This document shows positions 1 to 6,590 of a DNA stretch of 6,590 bases, piece by piece. The translations under genes were made by a program, and so were the position numbers. The DNA is from SLFT01 sp964493075. Lineage in GTDB: Bacteria > Hydrogenedentota > Hydrogenedentia > Hydrogenedentales > CAITNO01. The DNA is taken from the NCBI GenBank assembly GCA_964493075.1, contig CAZBNU010000228.1, forward strand, positions 1-6,590, written 5' to 3'. The notes under the pieces are model-generated. The model made no database searches and was not told where the DNA came from. It saw only the letters and a list, made by a program, of their open reading frames with translations. How positions within the stretch are numbered: position 1 is the first letter of the stretch; each line of letters begins with the position of its first letter.

Positions 1-390
1 GACGCCGACAACACCTATGCCTGGTACGATCCCAATCCCGCCACGAACGGAACCGCCGAGGGACTGGCCCGCAACAGCTCCGACTTCTTGAATGCAATGA
101 ACAACCGGCATTATGCCGGCTACAGCGACTGGCGCATGCCGACGCTCGACGAGCTCAAGACCCTCATCATCGAATCGGACAACCACACGCATATCGACAC
201 ATCTCTCTTCCCCAACACCATCTTCCTCATCAGCAACAACCTGCAATACTACTGGACAGCCACGCCCTACACCTACTGCAGTCAGCCGGATATATGCATC
301 TGGGCCGTCACGTTCCGCACCGGTCATACAATAGGCAACCACTCCAAGGTACTCAAACACCACATCCGCGCCGTGCGCGACCTGCGATAA
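1..390 (+). CDS. DUF1566 (Lcl_C) domain protein, 3' end only
   Basis: This reading frame is open from the first base and ends at a TAA, giving the last 129 residues of a longer protein. The signature is that of DUF1566, also called Lcl_C after the C-terminal domain of a Legionella collagen-like adhesin. It has an early NTYAWYDPNPATNG stretch (residues 4-17), the hallmark AGYSDWRMPTLDEL (39-52), a YYWTATPY segment in the middle, and a closing IRAVRDLR. Such domains are usually found in secreted or surface proteins of Gram-negative bacteria, often repeated or fused to other extracellular modules; the exact role is mostly unknown. An internal TTG at 88 could look like a start, but the domain clearly begins upstream, so the true start is off the left edge. 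The gene converges on the minus-strand genes and shows no functional link to them. Domain assignment is confident; function is not. Confidence 0.85.
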   Translation, partial: DADNTYAWYDPNPATNGTAEGLARNSSDFLNAMNNRHYAGYSDWRMPTLDELKTLIIESDNHTHIDTSLFPNTIFLISNNLQYYWTATPYTYCSQPDICIWAVTFRTGHTIGNHSKVLKHHIRAVRDLR

Positions 391-397
391 CGAGAAG

Positions 398-417
398 GGG
401 GGGCTGATCAGCCCCCC
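398..417. terminator. Perfect GC-rich palindrome, probable bidirectional terminator
   Basis: Six G, then CTGATCAG, then six C form a perfect 20-base inverted repeat, able to fold as an 8-bp stem with a GATC loop. It begins 8 bases after the DUF1566 stop and lies 38 bases beyond the stop of the convergent minus-strand gene, the usual place for a shared terminator. The T-run expected of an intrinsic terminator is weak on both sides (TGAGTTTCCCC on plus, CTTCTCG on minus). Termination is therefore inferred mainly from stem strength and position. Confidence 0.6.
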
Positions 418-454
418 TGAGTTTCCCCATCTTCCTTACTCCACGCACAAGCAT

Positions 455-1417
455 TCAGTATTTCATCACTTTCTCGCGGCCTTTCAGCATGTCGGAGAGG
501 ACCTCATTGTAATACGGCTTTTCTTTGAGACTGGCGTAGGAACCCGGGAAATACACCAGGGCGATTTGCGCGCCAATCTGGGGGAACCAACTGCTCAATA
601 CGACTGAAACGCGCTGCCCATCCGGCAGGCGCGTGTTGTCCAGCATGGGAAAATCGAATTGCCCAACCCAGAAGATACGGTTGGCGACTTCTGTGTCATT
701 GTCCTTGACCTTGAGTTGGATCTGAAGTTCCTTGCGTTCTTCATCATGCCTCAAGACCCAGACGCGGTAATTGCGGTTACTAGACTTGGTTTTGTTGAAT
801 ACATTTATTATCTCGACACCTTGCGGCATTCTTTCAAGCTCTCTGAAATTGATCTCACCCGAAGATTCGTTGGACTCGTGTTTTGTCATCGCCGATGAGG
901 AAAGCGCCCACACCTGCTTTTCGATCACTTCCCTGGTCAGGCTCGTCAGACGCTTCTCCAGATCTTTTGTCTTATCGGTTTTACCTATGTCTTCAAATAC
1001 CTGCTTGAAGAGCGGCCCCAGATCGAGTGACTCGTTAAAGTTGTAAACGAGCAGTTCGAGCGCAAGCAGCTCGCGCTTTGCGTTATCCAGCAAAGGATCT
1101 TCGAGCGTGGGAACATTCACCTTCATGCCGGAAGGGGATCCTCCGAGAAATATGTTGATAATCAGGGAAAACATCTCCTTACGCAGGTCACTGTCGGCTT
1201 GCTCCCGTCTGCTGATCAACTCCGCAAAGAGCCGGTCGTTGGCTTCGACCGATTGTCTCTGATTCATCCAACTGCTGCCGATCAAGCCGATGATAGCGAC
1301 AGTGACAGGGACGACCAGAACTTTCGCCCACTCCAGCACCATGTTCTGATTTACATTCTTCGCCGGCGGAGTTGTTCGGCAAGGAGCACCCTGACCTTCT
1401 TTGTCACCTTCAGCCAT
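455..1417 (-). CDS. Single-pass membrane protein of unknown function
   Basis: This 320-residue protein is not assigned to a named family. Residues 1-29 are polar. One strong hydrophobic segment follows (about 30-50, VLVVPVTVAIIGLIG), then a charged, probably helical stretch (52-82, with LISRREQADSDLRKEM) that could form a coiled coil. A helical middle (about 105-175) contains LLALELLVYNFNESLDLGPLF. The C-terminal third (about 195-320) looks beta-rich, with alternating hydrophobic residues, and would form a soluble domain. No catalytic motif is visible. The ATG at 1417 lies 6 nt after the stop of the upstream small secreted gene, and an AAGG at 1421-1424 overlaps that stop, so the pair is probably co-transcribed and translationally coupled. 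The SD spacing is short; the alternative ATG at 1342 would start just before the membrane segment but has no good SD. It ends facing the palindrome at 398-417. The coding call is firm; the function is unknown. Confidence 0.8.
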   Translation of the reverse strand: MAEGDKEGQGAPCRTTPPAKNVNQNMVLEWAKVLVVPVTVAIIGLIGSSWMNQRQSVEANDRLFAELISRREQADSDLRKEMFSLIINIFLGGSPSGMKVNVPTLEDPLLDNAKRELLALELLVYNFNESLDLGPLFKQVFEDIGKTDKTKDLEKRLTSLTREVIEKQVWALSSSAMTKHESNESSGEINFRELERMPQGVEIINVFNKTKSSNRNYRVWVLRHDEERKELQIQLKVKDNDTEVANRIFWVGQFDFPMLDNTRLPDGQRVSVVLSSWFPQIGAQIALVYFPGSYASLKEKPYYNEVLSDMLKGREKVMKY

Positions 1418-1423
1418 ACACCT

Positions 1424-1753
1424 TCACGGCCTCATCAACACGGCACGGCCATCGGGGGCGGGCCTGATCTCGAAGTCATAGCGGATCGGTTCATCCGACG
1501 AGTAGATCGTCGCCGGCTGGGTGATATCCGTTACCCGAAGTTCACATTGGCCCTGGCAGGGCACGAATACACGATAGTCACCTTGATTGTCCGTGCAGGC
1601 CGTGATCGGAGAAAGATTAGTACAACTGATCGTAATAATTCGATTAGCTGCGGGAGCACCCCTTTCGCGAATTGTGCCATGCACTAACCCGGCGTTTGCC
1701 GCCGGCGGACTCAGCACCCAAAGACACAGAACGAACAGGAGCACTTTTCGCAT
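1424..1753 (-). CDS. Small secreted protein, possible carboxypeptidase-regulatory-like fold
   Basis: The frame is open from an ATG at 1801, but the better start is the ATG at 1753. It has an AAAGGA Shine-Dalgarno at 1761-1766, and it places a classic signal peptide at the N-terminus: MRK, a hydrophobic core LLFVLCLWVL, then SPPAANA, with likely cleavage after Ala21. That gives a 109-residue precursor and a mature protein of about 88 residues. The mature part starts GLVHGTIRERGAPAANRIITI and continues with TDNQGDYRVFVP. This is the pattern of a transthyretin-like or carboxypeptidase-regulatory beta-sandwich (surface loop, then a D-x-x-G-x-Y strand). Four mature cysteines (44, 53, 66, 70) could form two disulfides, which fits an exported location. 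The Cys in the signal core does not sit in a proper lipobox, so a lipoprotein is unlikely. It precedes the membrane-protein gene by 6 nt and probably forms a two-gene unit with it. The fold assignment is tentative; export is well supported. Confidence 0.75.
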   Translation of the reverse strand: MRKVLLFVLCLWVLSPPAANAGLVHGTIRERGAPAANRIITISCTNLSPITACTDNQGDYRVFVPCQGQCELRVTDITQPATIYSSDEPIRYDFEIRPAPDGRAVLMRP

Positions 1754-1773
1754 GGAATATTCCTTTGCTGATG

Positions 1774-1801
1774 AAATTAATAGCTTACCTTCCCAAGTCA
1801 A
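1774..1801 (-). promoter_or_regulatory. Possible sigma-70 promoter of the two-gene envelope unit
   Basis: Read on the minus strand, TTGACT (1796-1801) matches five of six -35 consensus bases. Sixteen bases on is TAATTT (1774-1779), a weak -10. Transcription would begin near 1767, only about 14 nt before the ATG at 1753 and right at its Shine-Dalgarno, which is very short. The element supports the downstream start over the ATG at 1801, but it is a visual match only. Confidence 0.3.
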
Positions 1802-1973
1802 GGTGTTAAGAAGAAGAGGATGGTGCCTGAGATTTCAGATTGATAAGTCCCTATTTGCAAGGGTCATCTTGTCGGTTCGGAGCAAAAGGCAAAGAGGGGG
1901 TGTACGCGATGTCGGGGCATTTCACCTATTATTTCTAATATATTATTAAACAGTTAACCCACAACACCGAACA

Positions 1974-2042
1974 TCCATATTTCACGGACGCCCCCTACAC
2001 CTTCCATATTTCACGGACGTCCCCTACACCCGGACGTCCCCT
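1974..2042. repeat. Tandem 29-bp REP-like repeat with GGACGTCC palindrome, about 2.4 copies
   Basis: Two adjacent 29-bp units (1974-2002 and 2003-2031) differ at only two positions. Each reads TCCATATTTCACGGACG, then C or T, then CCCCTACACC and a variable last base. A third, partial copy of the core (CGGACGTCCCCT) occupies 2031-2042. The core GGACGTCC is self-complementary (2015-2022 and 2032-2039; 1986-1993 has one change). Neighbouring cores can pair with each other to form an 8-bp stem over a 9-base loop. The array begins 11 bases beyond the res stop. Short, extragenic, palindromic units of this type resemble REP sequences mobilised by Y1 (IS200-like, RAYT) transposases; no transposase is present in the window. 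The repeat is seen directly; the REP identity is inferred. Confidence 0.75.
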
Positions 2043-2053
2043 CCCCCTCCAAC

Positions 2054-4732
2054 CTATTTGTATTCCTGGAAGTTGTCAAATAATTGCCCGAATGAAGCGG
2101 GTTTGTATTCTTCAAAGCTCTCTTCATCCACAAAAACAAACTCATACTGCACATCTGACTGAATCCGATTGATGTCCCCGCACCATTGCCGCAGACGCGC
2201 CATCTTCAACGGCACATCCAAATCTTCCTGCCCTTTGGTTTCGACGATGACAATCCGATTTTCGGAAAGTTTGACCAGAAAATCCGGGTAGTAGTTGGAT
2301 ATATCGCCGTCTGCGTTGACATAATCCAGTTTAAAATGCACCGCCAGATAGTTCTTCCCGAAAGAGATCACATCGTCGCAGCGCTCCAGGAAGTTGGCGA
2401 ATTCCAGTTCCAGGCGGCTGTCTCCGATAATCCGGTTGAAGACACTTTTCTTCGGAACAATATACCCTTGATCCTTGGCCACGAAGGGCCGGGTTTGGCG
2501 CAGTTTGATGGTATCGCGGATTTCGGCGTCGCCTTTGTCCCGGACGGTCAGCGCATTGATCGCCTTCCTGAACGTTTCAATCAGTGTCTTGGTGGCGGGC
2601 AGTTCCGAAAGGTTCCGCAAGGTGTTTAAGGCTTCCAGCTCCACCGAACGGTCAAACAGCTCCGTCTGTACGAATGCCTTTATCTTGCCGTATAGTACGT
2701 CATATCCGCTGACCAGCCGCATGTTCTTCATGATCGTCTGTGCAAAGTAACCGATAACACTGCGGTAATCGGCCACGCCCGATATATCGAGAATCGTTGT
2801 GTGTGTCACCTCGCCGGTGGTGATGTCTTTAAAGACGATCTCCCGCTGTTCTTCTTCGCTGAAGCTCAAATATTGCACCTTGTGATGCCCCAGCACGGCC
2901 GTGTCCAGATCGGCCAGGTTTTTATATTCCCGATACACGCGCGGCGTCAGAACCGGAATCTCGATATCCAGCACTTCGATGTCCTTTTTCGTATTCTCCC
3001 GGTCCACTTCCACGACCAGCGGGGTCTTCGGCCCGGTTCCTTCGCCCATGGCCTTGCGCTCCAATACCACGCCTTCGGCCTGAATGGATTCGACGAATTC
3101 CATAAAGGCATTGGTGCCGACCACGCTCACATATTCTTCCACGTCGCCCGGATACATCTTGCGCAGGCCCCTGCCCAGGGTCTGTTCGGGCAAAATGTTG
3201 CTCCTGGCCGAATAGGCCCGCAGTCCGACAATGGTGGTCACATTTTTTACATCCCATCCCTCCTTGAGCATCATGACGGATATGATCGCCTTAAAGGGGT
3301 TATCGGCGGCATCAATGTCGTTGGCCTGTTGGCGCAGCCTATCCAGTTCCTCCTTGCTCTTCCCGGTGACCGCCTCGGAAATATCGCCATTCTTGTTGGT
3401 ATGAATCACCAGCACGGCATCTTTCAGGTCCGGATAGCACCCCTCCAGATATTCGGCCACGTCGTCACAGTTACGGGTGTCGTCGGTCATCACGAAAAGA
3501 ATTGCCTTTTTACCCATCTTTTCGTGCTCGGCGTAGGCCTTGCGCCATTCAATCACGCCCAGATGGATATAATCTTTATATTTCTCGGTGAACTTTGCGC
3601 TCTGGCGTTCCTGTAATTTCGCCCGACTCGGCGCGTCCGGCAGCACGGGATGCTTAACCACGTTCTGCGCGATCGCCTCCACCAGCGGGTAATCGGCCAC
3701 GGTCTGCACGAAAATTGCCCCATTGTTGTGCTTGGGTGTGGCGGTCGTGTCCACCTGCATGGCCAGCGAAGATCCCTTTTGCAGTAGACGGTTGTGAATA
3801 TCCTCGATAGACTTGAACCACGCCATGCGCGGGTCATGAATATGATGCGCCTCGTCGTTCAGGATCATCAGCTCGTCAATGTCCCGCACAATCATACCCA
3901 AGTCCACCTTGGAATCCGTAGTCGCCCCGGTCGGCCGTTTTCCCAAAAAATAGTCCATCGTGTTTTCGTCGTCCGGCGATGGCGGAATATCCTCGCCCGA
4001 ATACACACGATGGATATTCGTTAGAAAGATATTGCCGGTGGGCCGGGTGATACGGACCTCGTCCTGTACATGCAGGGTCAGCTGGAACTCCTCCCGCCAG
4101 TTGCGCCCATCAAAACCGTTGTCGGGAATCACCGGGTCTTCAAAGAAGATCCGCAGGCCCTGAAAGTCCTTGCAGATGCGGTCCAGCACGATGATGTTGG
4201 GCGCGATGACCAGAAAGTTGCGCGCCATTTCCGATTCCGGTTCATAGAGCCTGTGGTAAAAACTCCATGCCAGCACCAGGCTCAGGACCTTGGTCTTGCC
4301 GCTGCCGGTCGCCATCTTCACCACAAAGCGCCGCCAGGTTTCGTCAAACATGCCCCCGGAAACCAGCCCGGTCGCGTCGAAGCACATCAGGTCGTGCTTG
4401 TCCTTCACGCCGGCCACGTCGTAGAGGTAGATAATCGTCTCCAGGGCCTCGCGCTGGGCAAAATAGTACGCGAACTCTGCCATGGTCCCGCCTACCTTCG
4501 GCAGCAGGTGCGGCGTGTTGAACCACCAGTTGAGCAGGCTGCGGCTGGTGTCCGCCGCGCCCGCATAGCCTCCGTCCCGGAACTCTTTCACCTTCTTACG
4601 CAGCATCGCCACCAGCGGCGGCATGAGTTTCTCCATGCTCGTATCACGCAAAGCTTCATCAGCGGGAAACCAGCGCAGGCCGGGGTCGAGGGTCGCATGC
4701 GGGGATTGTGGGAAGTCTTTGTGCAGGGCCAT
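2054..4732 (-). CDS. res: Type III-like restriction subunit Res (SF2 helicase with PD-(D/E)XK nuclease)
   Basis: This 892-residue protein is the motor and nuclease of a type III-like restriction-modification system. In this family the enzyme needs its Mod partner for site recognition, hydrolyses ATP and cleaves unmethylated DNA. Helicase superfamily 2 motifs are all visible in order: Walker A ATGSGKT (141-147), a conserved IFLTNIHRVY (235-244), DEAH (293-296), TTATP (329-333), KKAILFVMTDDTRNCDDVAEYL (408-429, motif IV region), a motif V region around LKEGWDV (489-495), and motif VI QTLGRGLRK (517-525). The C-terminus carries a PD-(D/E)XK nuclease: YYPDF with D817, then ETKG with E831 and K833, preceded by a helix with LELEF (774-778). 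No key residue is missing, so the protein looks active. The ATG at 4732 overlaps the KilA-N stop by one base (TAATG) behind AAAGGA at 4739-4744, six bases away. It is the last gene of the operon and ends at TAG. The length is ordinary for this subgroup and somewhat shorter than EcoP1I/EcoP15I Res. Confidence 0.93.
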   Translation of the reverse strand: MALHKDFPQSPHATLDPGLRWFPADEALRDTSMEKLMPPLVAMLRKKVKEFRDGGYAGAADTSRSLLNWWFNTPHLLPKVGGTMAEFAYYFAQREALETIIYLYDVAGVKDKHDLMCFDATGLVSGGMFDETWRRFVVKMATGSGKTKVLSLVLAWSFYHRLYEPESEMARNFLVIAPNIIVLDRICKDFQGLRIFFEDPVIPDNGFDGRNWREEFQLTLHVQDEVRITRPTGNIFLTNIHRVYSGEDIPPSPDDENTMDYFLGKRPTGATTDSKVDLGMIVRDIDELMILNDEAHHIHDPRMAWFKSIEDIHNRLLQKGSSLAMQVDTTATPKHNNGAIFVQTVADYPLVEAIAQNVVKHPVLPDAPSRAKLQERQSAKFTEKYKDYIHLGVIEWRKAYAEHEKMGKKAILFVMTDDTRNCDDVAEYLEGCYPDLKDAVLVIHTNKNGDISEAVTGKSKEELDRLRQQANDIDAADNPFKAIISVMMLKEGWDVKNVTTIVGLRAYSARSNILPEQTLGRGLRKMYPGDVEEYVSVVGTNAFMEFVESIQAEGVVLERKAMGEGTGPKTPLVVEVDRENTKKDIEVLDIEIPVLTPRVYREYKNLADLDTAVLGHHKVQYLSFSEEEQREIVFKDITTGEVTHTTILDISGVADYRSVIGYFAQTIMKNMRLVSGYDVLYGKIKAFVQTELFDRSVELEALNTLRNLSELPATKTLIETFRKAINALTVRDKGDAEIRDTIKLRQTRPFVAKDQGYIVPKKSVFNRIIGDSRLELEFANFLERCDDVISFGKNYLAVHFKLDYVNADGDISNYYPDFLVKLSENRIVIVETKGQEDLDVPLKMARLRQWCGDINRIQSDVQYEFVFVDEESFEEYKPASFGQLFDNFQEYK

Positions 4733-5553
4733 TAGGTATCCTTTCCCTCAAGCTGCTTGATGCCCGGATCGCTCACCAGCAGTTTCATTTGATGGATGGC
4801 TATGTGATTCAACCTGCGCAGCCTCTCCGTCTGTGTCAGTCCATCGTTGATGAACAGAGCATTCAGATTCTCCAGGTTGGACAGACACACAAGCTGGGAC
4901 ACATTCGCGTAATCTCTGATATTGCCCTTATCGCCCGGATGGCTGTCCCGCCACGCTTTAGCGGTCATTCCGAACAGCGCCATATTCAGCACATCGGCCT
5001 CAGTGGCGTACACCAGATTCACCTGTCGCGGAGTCAGTTCCGGGGGAATCAGCTTCTCTTTGATCGCGTCGGTATGAACCCGGTAGTTGATCTTTGCAAG
5101 ATTCCTTTTGATATCCCATCCAAGCTGTTTGAGTTCCTCTTCCTTGAGTCGCTGAAATTCCTTGATTAAATAGAGCTTGAATTCGACTGAGATCCAGGAA
5201 GCGAACTCAAAGGCGATGTCCTTATGGGCGTAGGTGCCGCCGTAACGGCCTGACCGGGAAATCAATCCAATGGCCCCTGTCTTTTCAATCCACTGTTTTG
5301 GTGTAAGGGTAAAGCTGTTGAGCCCGGCCTGTTTTTTAAACCCGTCGAATTCGACGGGTTTAAAACCCGGGTTGTTCAGATGCTCCCAGATGCCCAGAAA
5401 CTCGATGGTGTTTCTATTTCTGAGCCAGTTTCGGATCAGATCATCGGTGCGATCCGAACTCTTATACCGCGCGATATCGGTAATACAGATATAATCCGCC
5501 TCGTCTCTGGTAAAGATGGTGATTTCTTTGCTCAACACCTTGATTTTAGTCAT
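4732..5553 (-). CDS. KilA-N domain DNA-binding protein inside the type III RM operon
   Basis: This 273-residue protein has a KilA-N domain over roughly residues 10-135. It shows the early YICITDIARY (21-30), NWLRNRNTIEFLGIWE (42-57), NPGFKPVEFDGF (61-72), and the characteristic RYGGTYAHKDIAFEFASW (103-120) followed by EFKLYLIKEFQRLK (124-137). KilA-N is a DNA-binding module first described in phage and large DNA virus proteins; in bacteria it also occurs in stand-alone genes near defence loci. The C-terminal half (about 138-273) is probably helical, with no motif I recognise. The start is firm: ATG at 5553 behind GGAGGAA (5561-5567), seven bases away, sharing one base with the mod stop (TAATG). 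Its own stop shares one base with the res start. Lying between mod and res, it is probably co-expressed with both and may regulate them, assist site recognition or act as an accessory defence factor; this is inference. The reading frame carries a perfect 32-bp palindrome at 5334-5365. Confidence 0.88.
   Translation of the reverse strand: MTKIKVLSKEITIFTRDEADYICITDIARYKSSDRTDDLIRNWLRNRNTIEFLGIWEHLNNPGFKPVEFDGFKKQAGLNSFTLTPKQWIEKTGAIGLISRSGRYGGTYAHKDIAFEFASWISVEFKLYLIKEFQRLKEEELKQLGWDIKRNLAKINYRVHTDAIKEKLIPPELTPRQVNLVYATEADVLNMALFGMTAKAWRDSHPGDKGNIRDYANVSQLVCLSNLENLNALFINDGLTQTERLRRLNHIAIHQMKLLVSDPGIKQLEGKDT
5334..5365. promoter_or_regulatory. Perfect 32-bp palindrome within the KilA-N gene
   Basis: The half-site TTTTAAACCCGTCGAA at 5334-5349 is followed immediately by its exact reverse complement at 5350-5365, with no spacer and no mismatch. 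On the coding (minus) strand it spans the codons for FKPVEFDGFK, within the conserved KilA-N block. As RNA it could fold into a stem of about 14 bp with a small AAUU loop. A further AAACCCG copy at 5363-5369 offers a second, weaker pairing partner. The symmetry is seen directly. That it is an operator, an RNA control element or a recombination site is inferred; much of the sequence is also constrained by the protein it encodes. Confidence 0.5.
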
Positions 5554-6590
5554 TATCTAATTCCTCCGGCGCTTACCTCGACAATCGTCATGGTGTCGTT
5601 GCCGAAGATATCCACCACCTTGACCGCAATCTTGTGCCTTCCGGAAGGGTATTCGTGGAACACGCTTTTGAGTTCAATCGACCGGTCTTTTTTGGTGCGG
5701 AAACTCTGCCACTCGTTCTCGAAGATGTACTCGCCGGTCCAGATTTCCTCCCACTCGCCGCTCTCTTCATTCTTCACCCGAATGATCTCGCGCTTGCTCT
5801 CAAAGTCAAAGTCCACGCTCCAGTAGTCGATCCAGTCCGTCCAGTTCTTCGTGAGCACTTCGCGGGTGACGATGCCTTCTTTGTCCTTGCTCACCTTGAC
5901 GATCTGCCCCTTTTCCACCACAATCCGGCTGCCCTTGGCCTTGATCGCCTCCTCGGCTTGCCGAATGGAATCCTGCGAATAGAAAACCGAAAAATCGGTC
6001 AGCTCCACCGCTACGGCAGGCGCCTTGCCTTTTCCGCCTTCCTTCACATGCGTCTTGACCTCGATGGCCGCCACGTCGTGGAAGACCACCTGGTTCTTCT
6101 CCACGGCCCGCTTGTCAAAGACCTCGGCCGGGATGTATTTCGGCGCAATATCGATGCCCTTGCCCCGCGCCTCATCCAGCACGTTGGGGAACAGCCCCAT
6201 CTCGAACTCGAAACCCAGAATGTCCACCTTGGTGATGTGCTTCCTGCGGCATTCCAGGATAATCTCTTCCACAAACAGCCGGGTCACCGGCAGGTTCACC
6301 GGTCCGATAGCCACCAGCCGCCCGGCCCGCTTGCCGTGGAAACAGCCGAACTGTTCCACCCTTTCCGCCCGGTAGGCCTTCAGGATCAGTTCGACAAACG
6401 CCGCTTCCTTTTCGGCCAGTTGCTTTTGCTGCTCTTCCTCACGCAGGCTGGGGTTAACGCCCACAAAGTGCTGGCGCTCGTACTTGCCCAGGTTCAGGAT
6501 TTCAAAGGCGCGGAAATCTTTGCCTTCCGCCTTGAGCTGCCGCTGCACGCCGATCATGCGCTTGCGGGTGGTGTGGATGCCGAACTTGCC
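5553..6590 (-). CDS. mod: Type III-like DNA methyltransferase Mod, C-terminal 345 residues
   Basis: The frame is open to the right edge, so only the 3' portion is present; the ATG at 6557 is internal, because family sequence continues upstream of it. The visible N-terminal block GKFGIHTTRKRMIGVQ, followed by FEILNLGKYERQ (about residues 30-40 of this fragment), is typical of large type III site-specific DNA-methyltransferases. The protein ends with VKVVDIFGNDTMTIVEV, which I also associate with that family. The catalytic DPPY-type motif and the AdoMet-binding FxGxG motif should lie upstream, outside the window, so activity cannot be judged here. In type III systems Mod recognises the site, methylates adenine on one strand and recruits Res. 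The stop TAA shares a base with the KilA-N ATG, and the SD for that gene lies within the last mod codons. Assignment rests on family signatures plus the adjacent Res gene. Confidence 0.87.
   Translation of the reverse strand, partial: GKFGIHTTRKRMIGVQRQLKAEGKDFRAFEILNLGKYERQHFVGVNPSLREEEQQKQLAEKEAAFVELILKAYRAERVEQFGCFHGKRAGRLVAIGPVNLPVTRLFVEEIILECRRKHITKVDILGFEFEMGLFPNVLDEARGKGIDIAPKYIPAEVFDKRAVEKNQVVFHDVAAIEVKTHVKEGGKGKAPAVAVELTDFSVFYSQDSIRQAEEAIKAKGSRIVVEKGQIVKVSKDKEGIVTREVLTKNWTDWIDYWSVDFDFESKREIIRVKNEESGEWEEIWTGEYIFENEWQSFRTKKDRSIELKSVFHEYPSGRHKIAVKVVDIFGNDTMTIVEVSAGGIR

Larger units (their letters stand above)
1754..2053. other. 300-bp non-coding spacer between the envelope unit and the restriction operon
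   Basis: No convincing gene lies here. A plus-strand open frame crosses part of it (to 1949) but has no SD or recognisable protein character. The part next to the small secreted gene (about 1754-1810) holds that gene's SD and a possible promoter. The stretch about 1921-1960 is AT-rich, including TAATATATTA. The part next to the res stop (1974-2042) carries the tandem GGACGTCC repeats. No clear intrinsic terminator with a T-run follows res; the repeat hairpins may serve instead. Confidence 0.7.

Noticed and set aside
1199..1687. Plus-strand open frame (162 codons) across the two envelope genes
   Set aside because: It is antisense to both minus-strand genes and their junction. The minus-strand frames have a signal peptide, a membrane segment and SDs; this one has none of these.
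1754..1801. Upstream ATG at 1801 as start of the small secreted protein
   Set aside because: It would put 16 polar residues before the signal peptide and overlap the possible promoter; the ATG at 1753 has a good SD and a normal signal peptide.
1974..2042. CRISPR array
   Set aside because: The repeats are directly adjacent with no unique spacers, only about 2.4 copies exist, and no cas gene is visible.
2801..3616. Long plus-strand open frame (271 codons) opposite res
   Set aside because: It is antisense to well-conserved helicase motifs, its translation is rich in His, Phe and Gln without any domain pattern, and it has no SD. It is a by-product of res codon use.
4070..4735. Plus-strand open frame (221 codons) opposite the res N-terminus
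   Set aside because: It lies wholly antisense to the conserved N-terminal and Walker A region of res, with a low-complexity His/Gln/Val/Arg-rich translation and no recognisable family.
5334..5365. Palindrome as an intrinsic terminator inside the operon
   Set aside because: No T-run follows the stem on either strand, and a terminator here would cut off res, which is translationally coupled to the gene.

Overview
The window comes from a bacterial genome of moderate to fairly high GC, most likely Gram-negative. The Gram-negative reading rests on a Sec signal peptide on a small periplasmic-type protein, a DUF1566/Lcl_C domain and a REP-like palindromic repeat. No marker gene fixes the taxon; a proteobacterium is a guess.

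Layout, left to right. Positions 1-390 (+) hold the 3' end of a DUF1566 (Lcl_C) domain gene. A perfect GC-rich palindrome at 398-417 sits between it and the convergent minus-strand genes and probably terminates transcription. Positions 1753-417 (-) hold a two-gene unit: a small secreted protein with a signal peptide (1424-1753), then a single-pass membrane protein of unknown function (455-1417), 6 nt apart. Positions 1754-2053 are a non-coding spacer: a possible promoter next to the small secreted gene, an AT-rich stretch, and about 2.4 tandem copies of a 29-bp repeat with a GGACGTCC palindromic core. From 2054 to the right edge (-) lies a tightly packed three-gene defence operon.

The operon is transcribed right to left: the C-terminal part of a type III-like DNA methyltransferase (mod, running off the window), a KilA-N domain protein, and a type III-like restriction subunit (res; superfamily 2 helicase plus PD-(D/E)XK nuclease). 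Both junctions are one-base TAATG stop/start overlaps, each behind a good Shine-Dalgarno, so the three proteins are probably made in a coupled way. Mod would methylate the recognition site and supply specificity. Res would translocate or signal along DNA using ATP and cut unmethylated DNA. The KilA-N protein, from a DNA-binding family common in phages, would be a regulator or an accessory recognition factor; its role here is not established.

The most striking feature that the gene calls do not explain is a perfect 32-bp palindrome (5334-5365) inside the KilA-N reading frame. It is a candidate operator, RNA hairpin or autoregulatory site. The methyltransferase start, the operon promoter and the DUF1566 gene start all lie outside the window.
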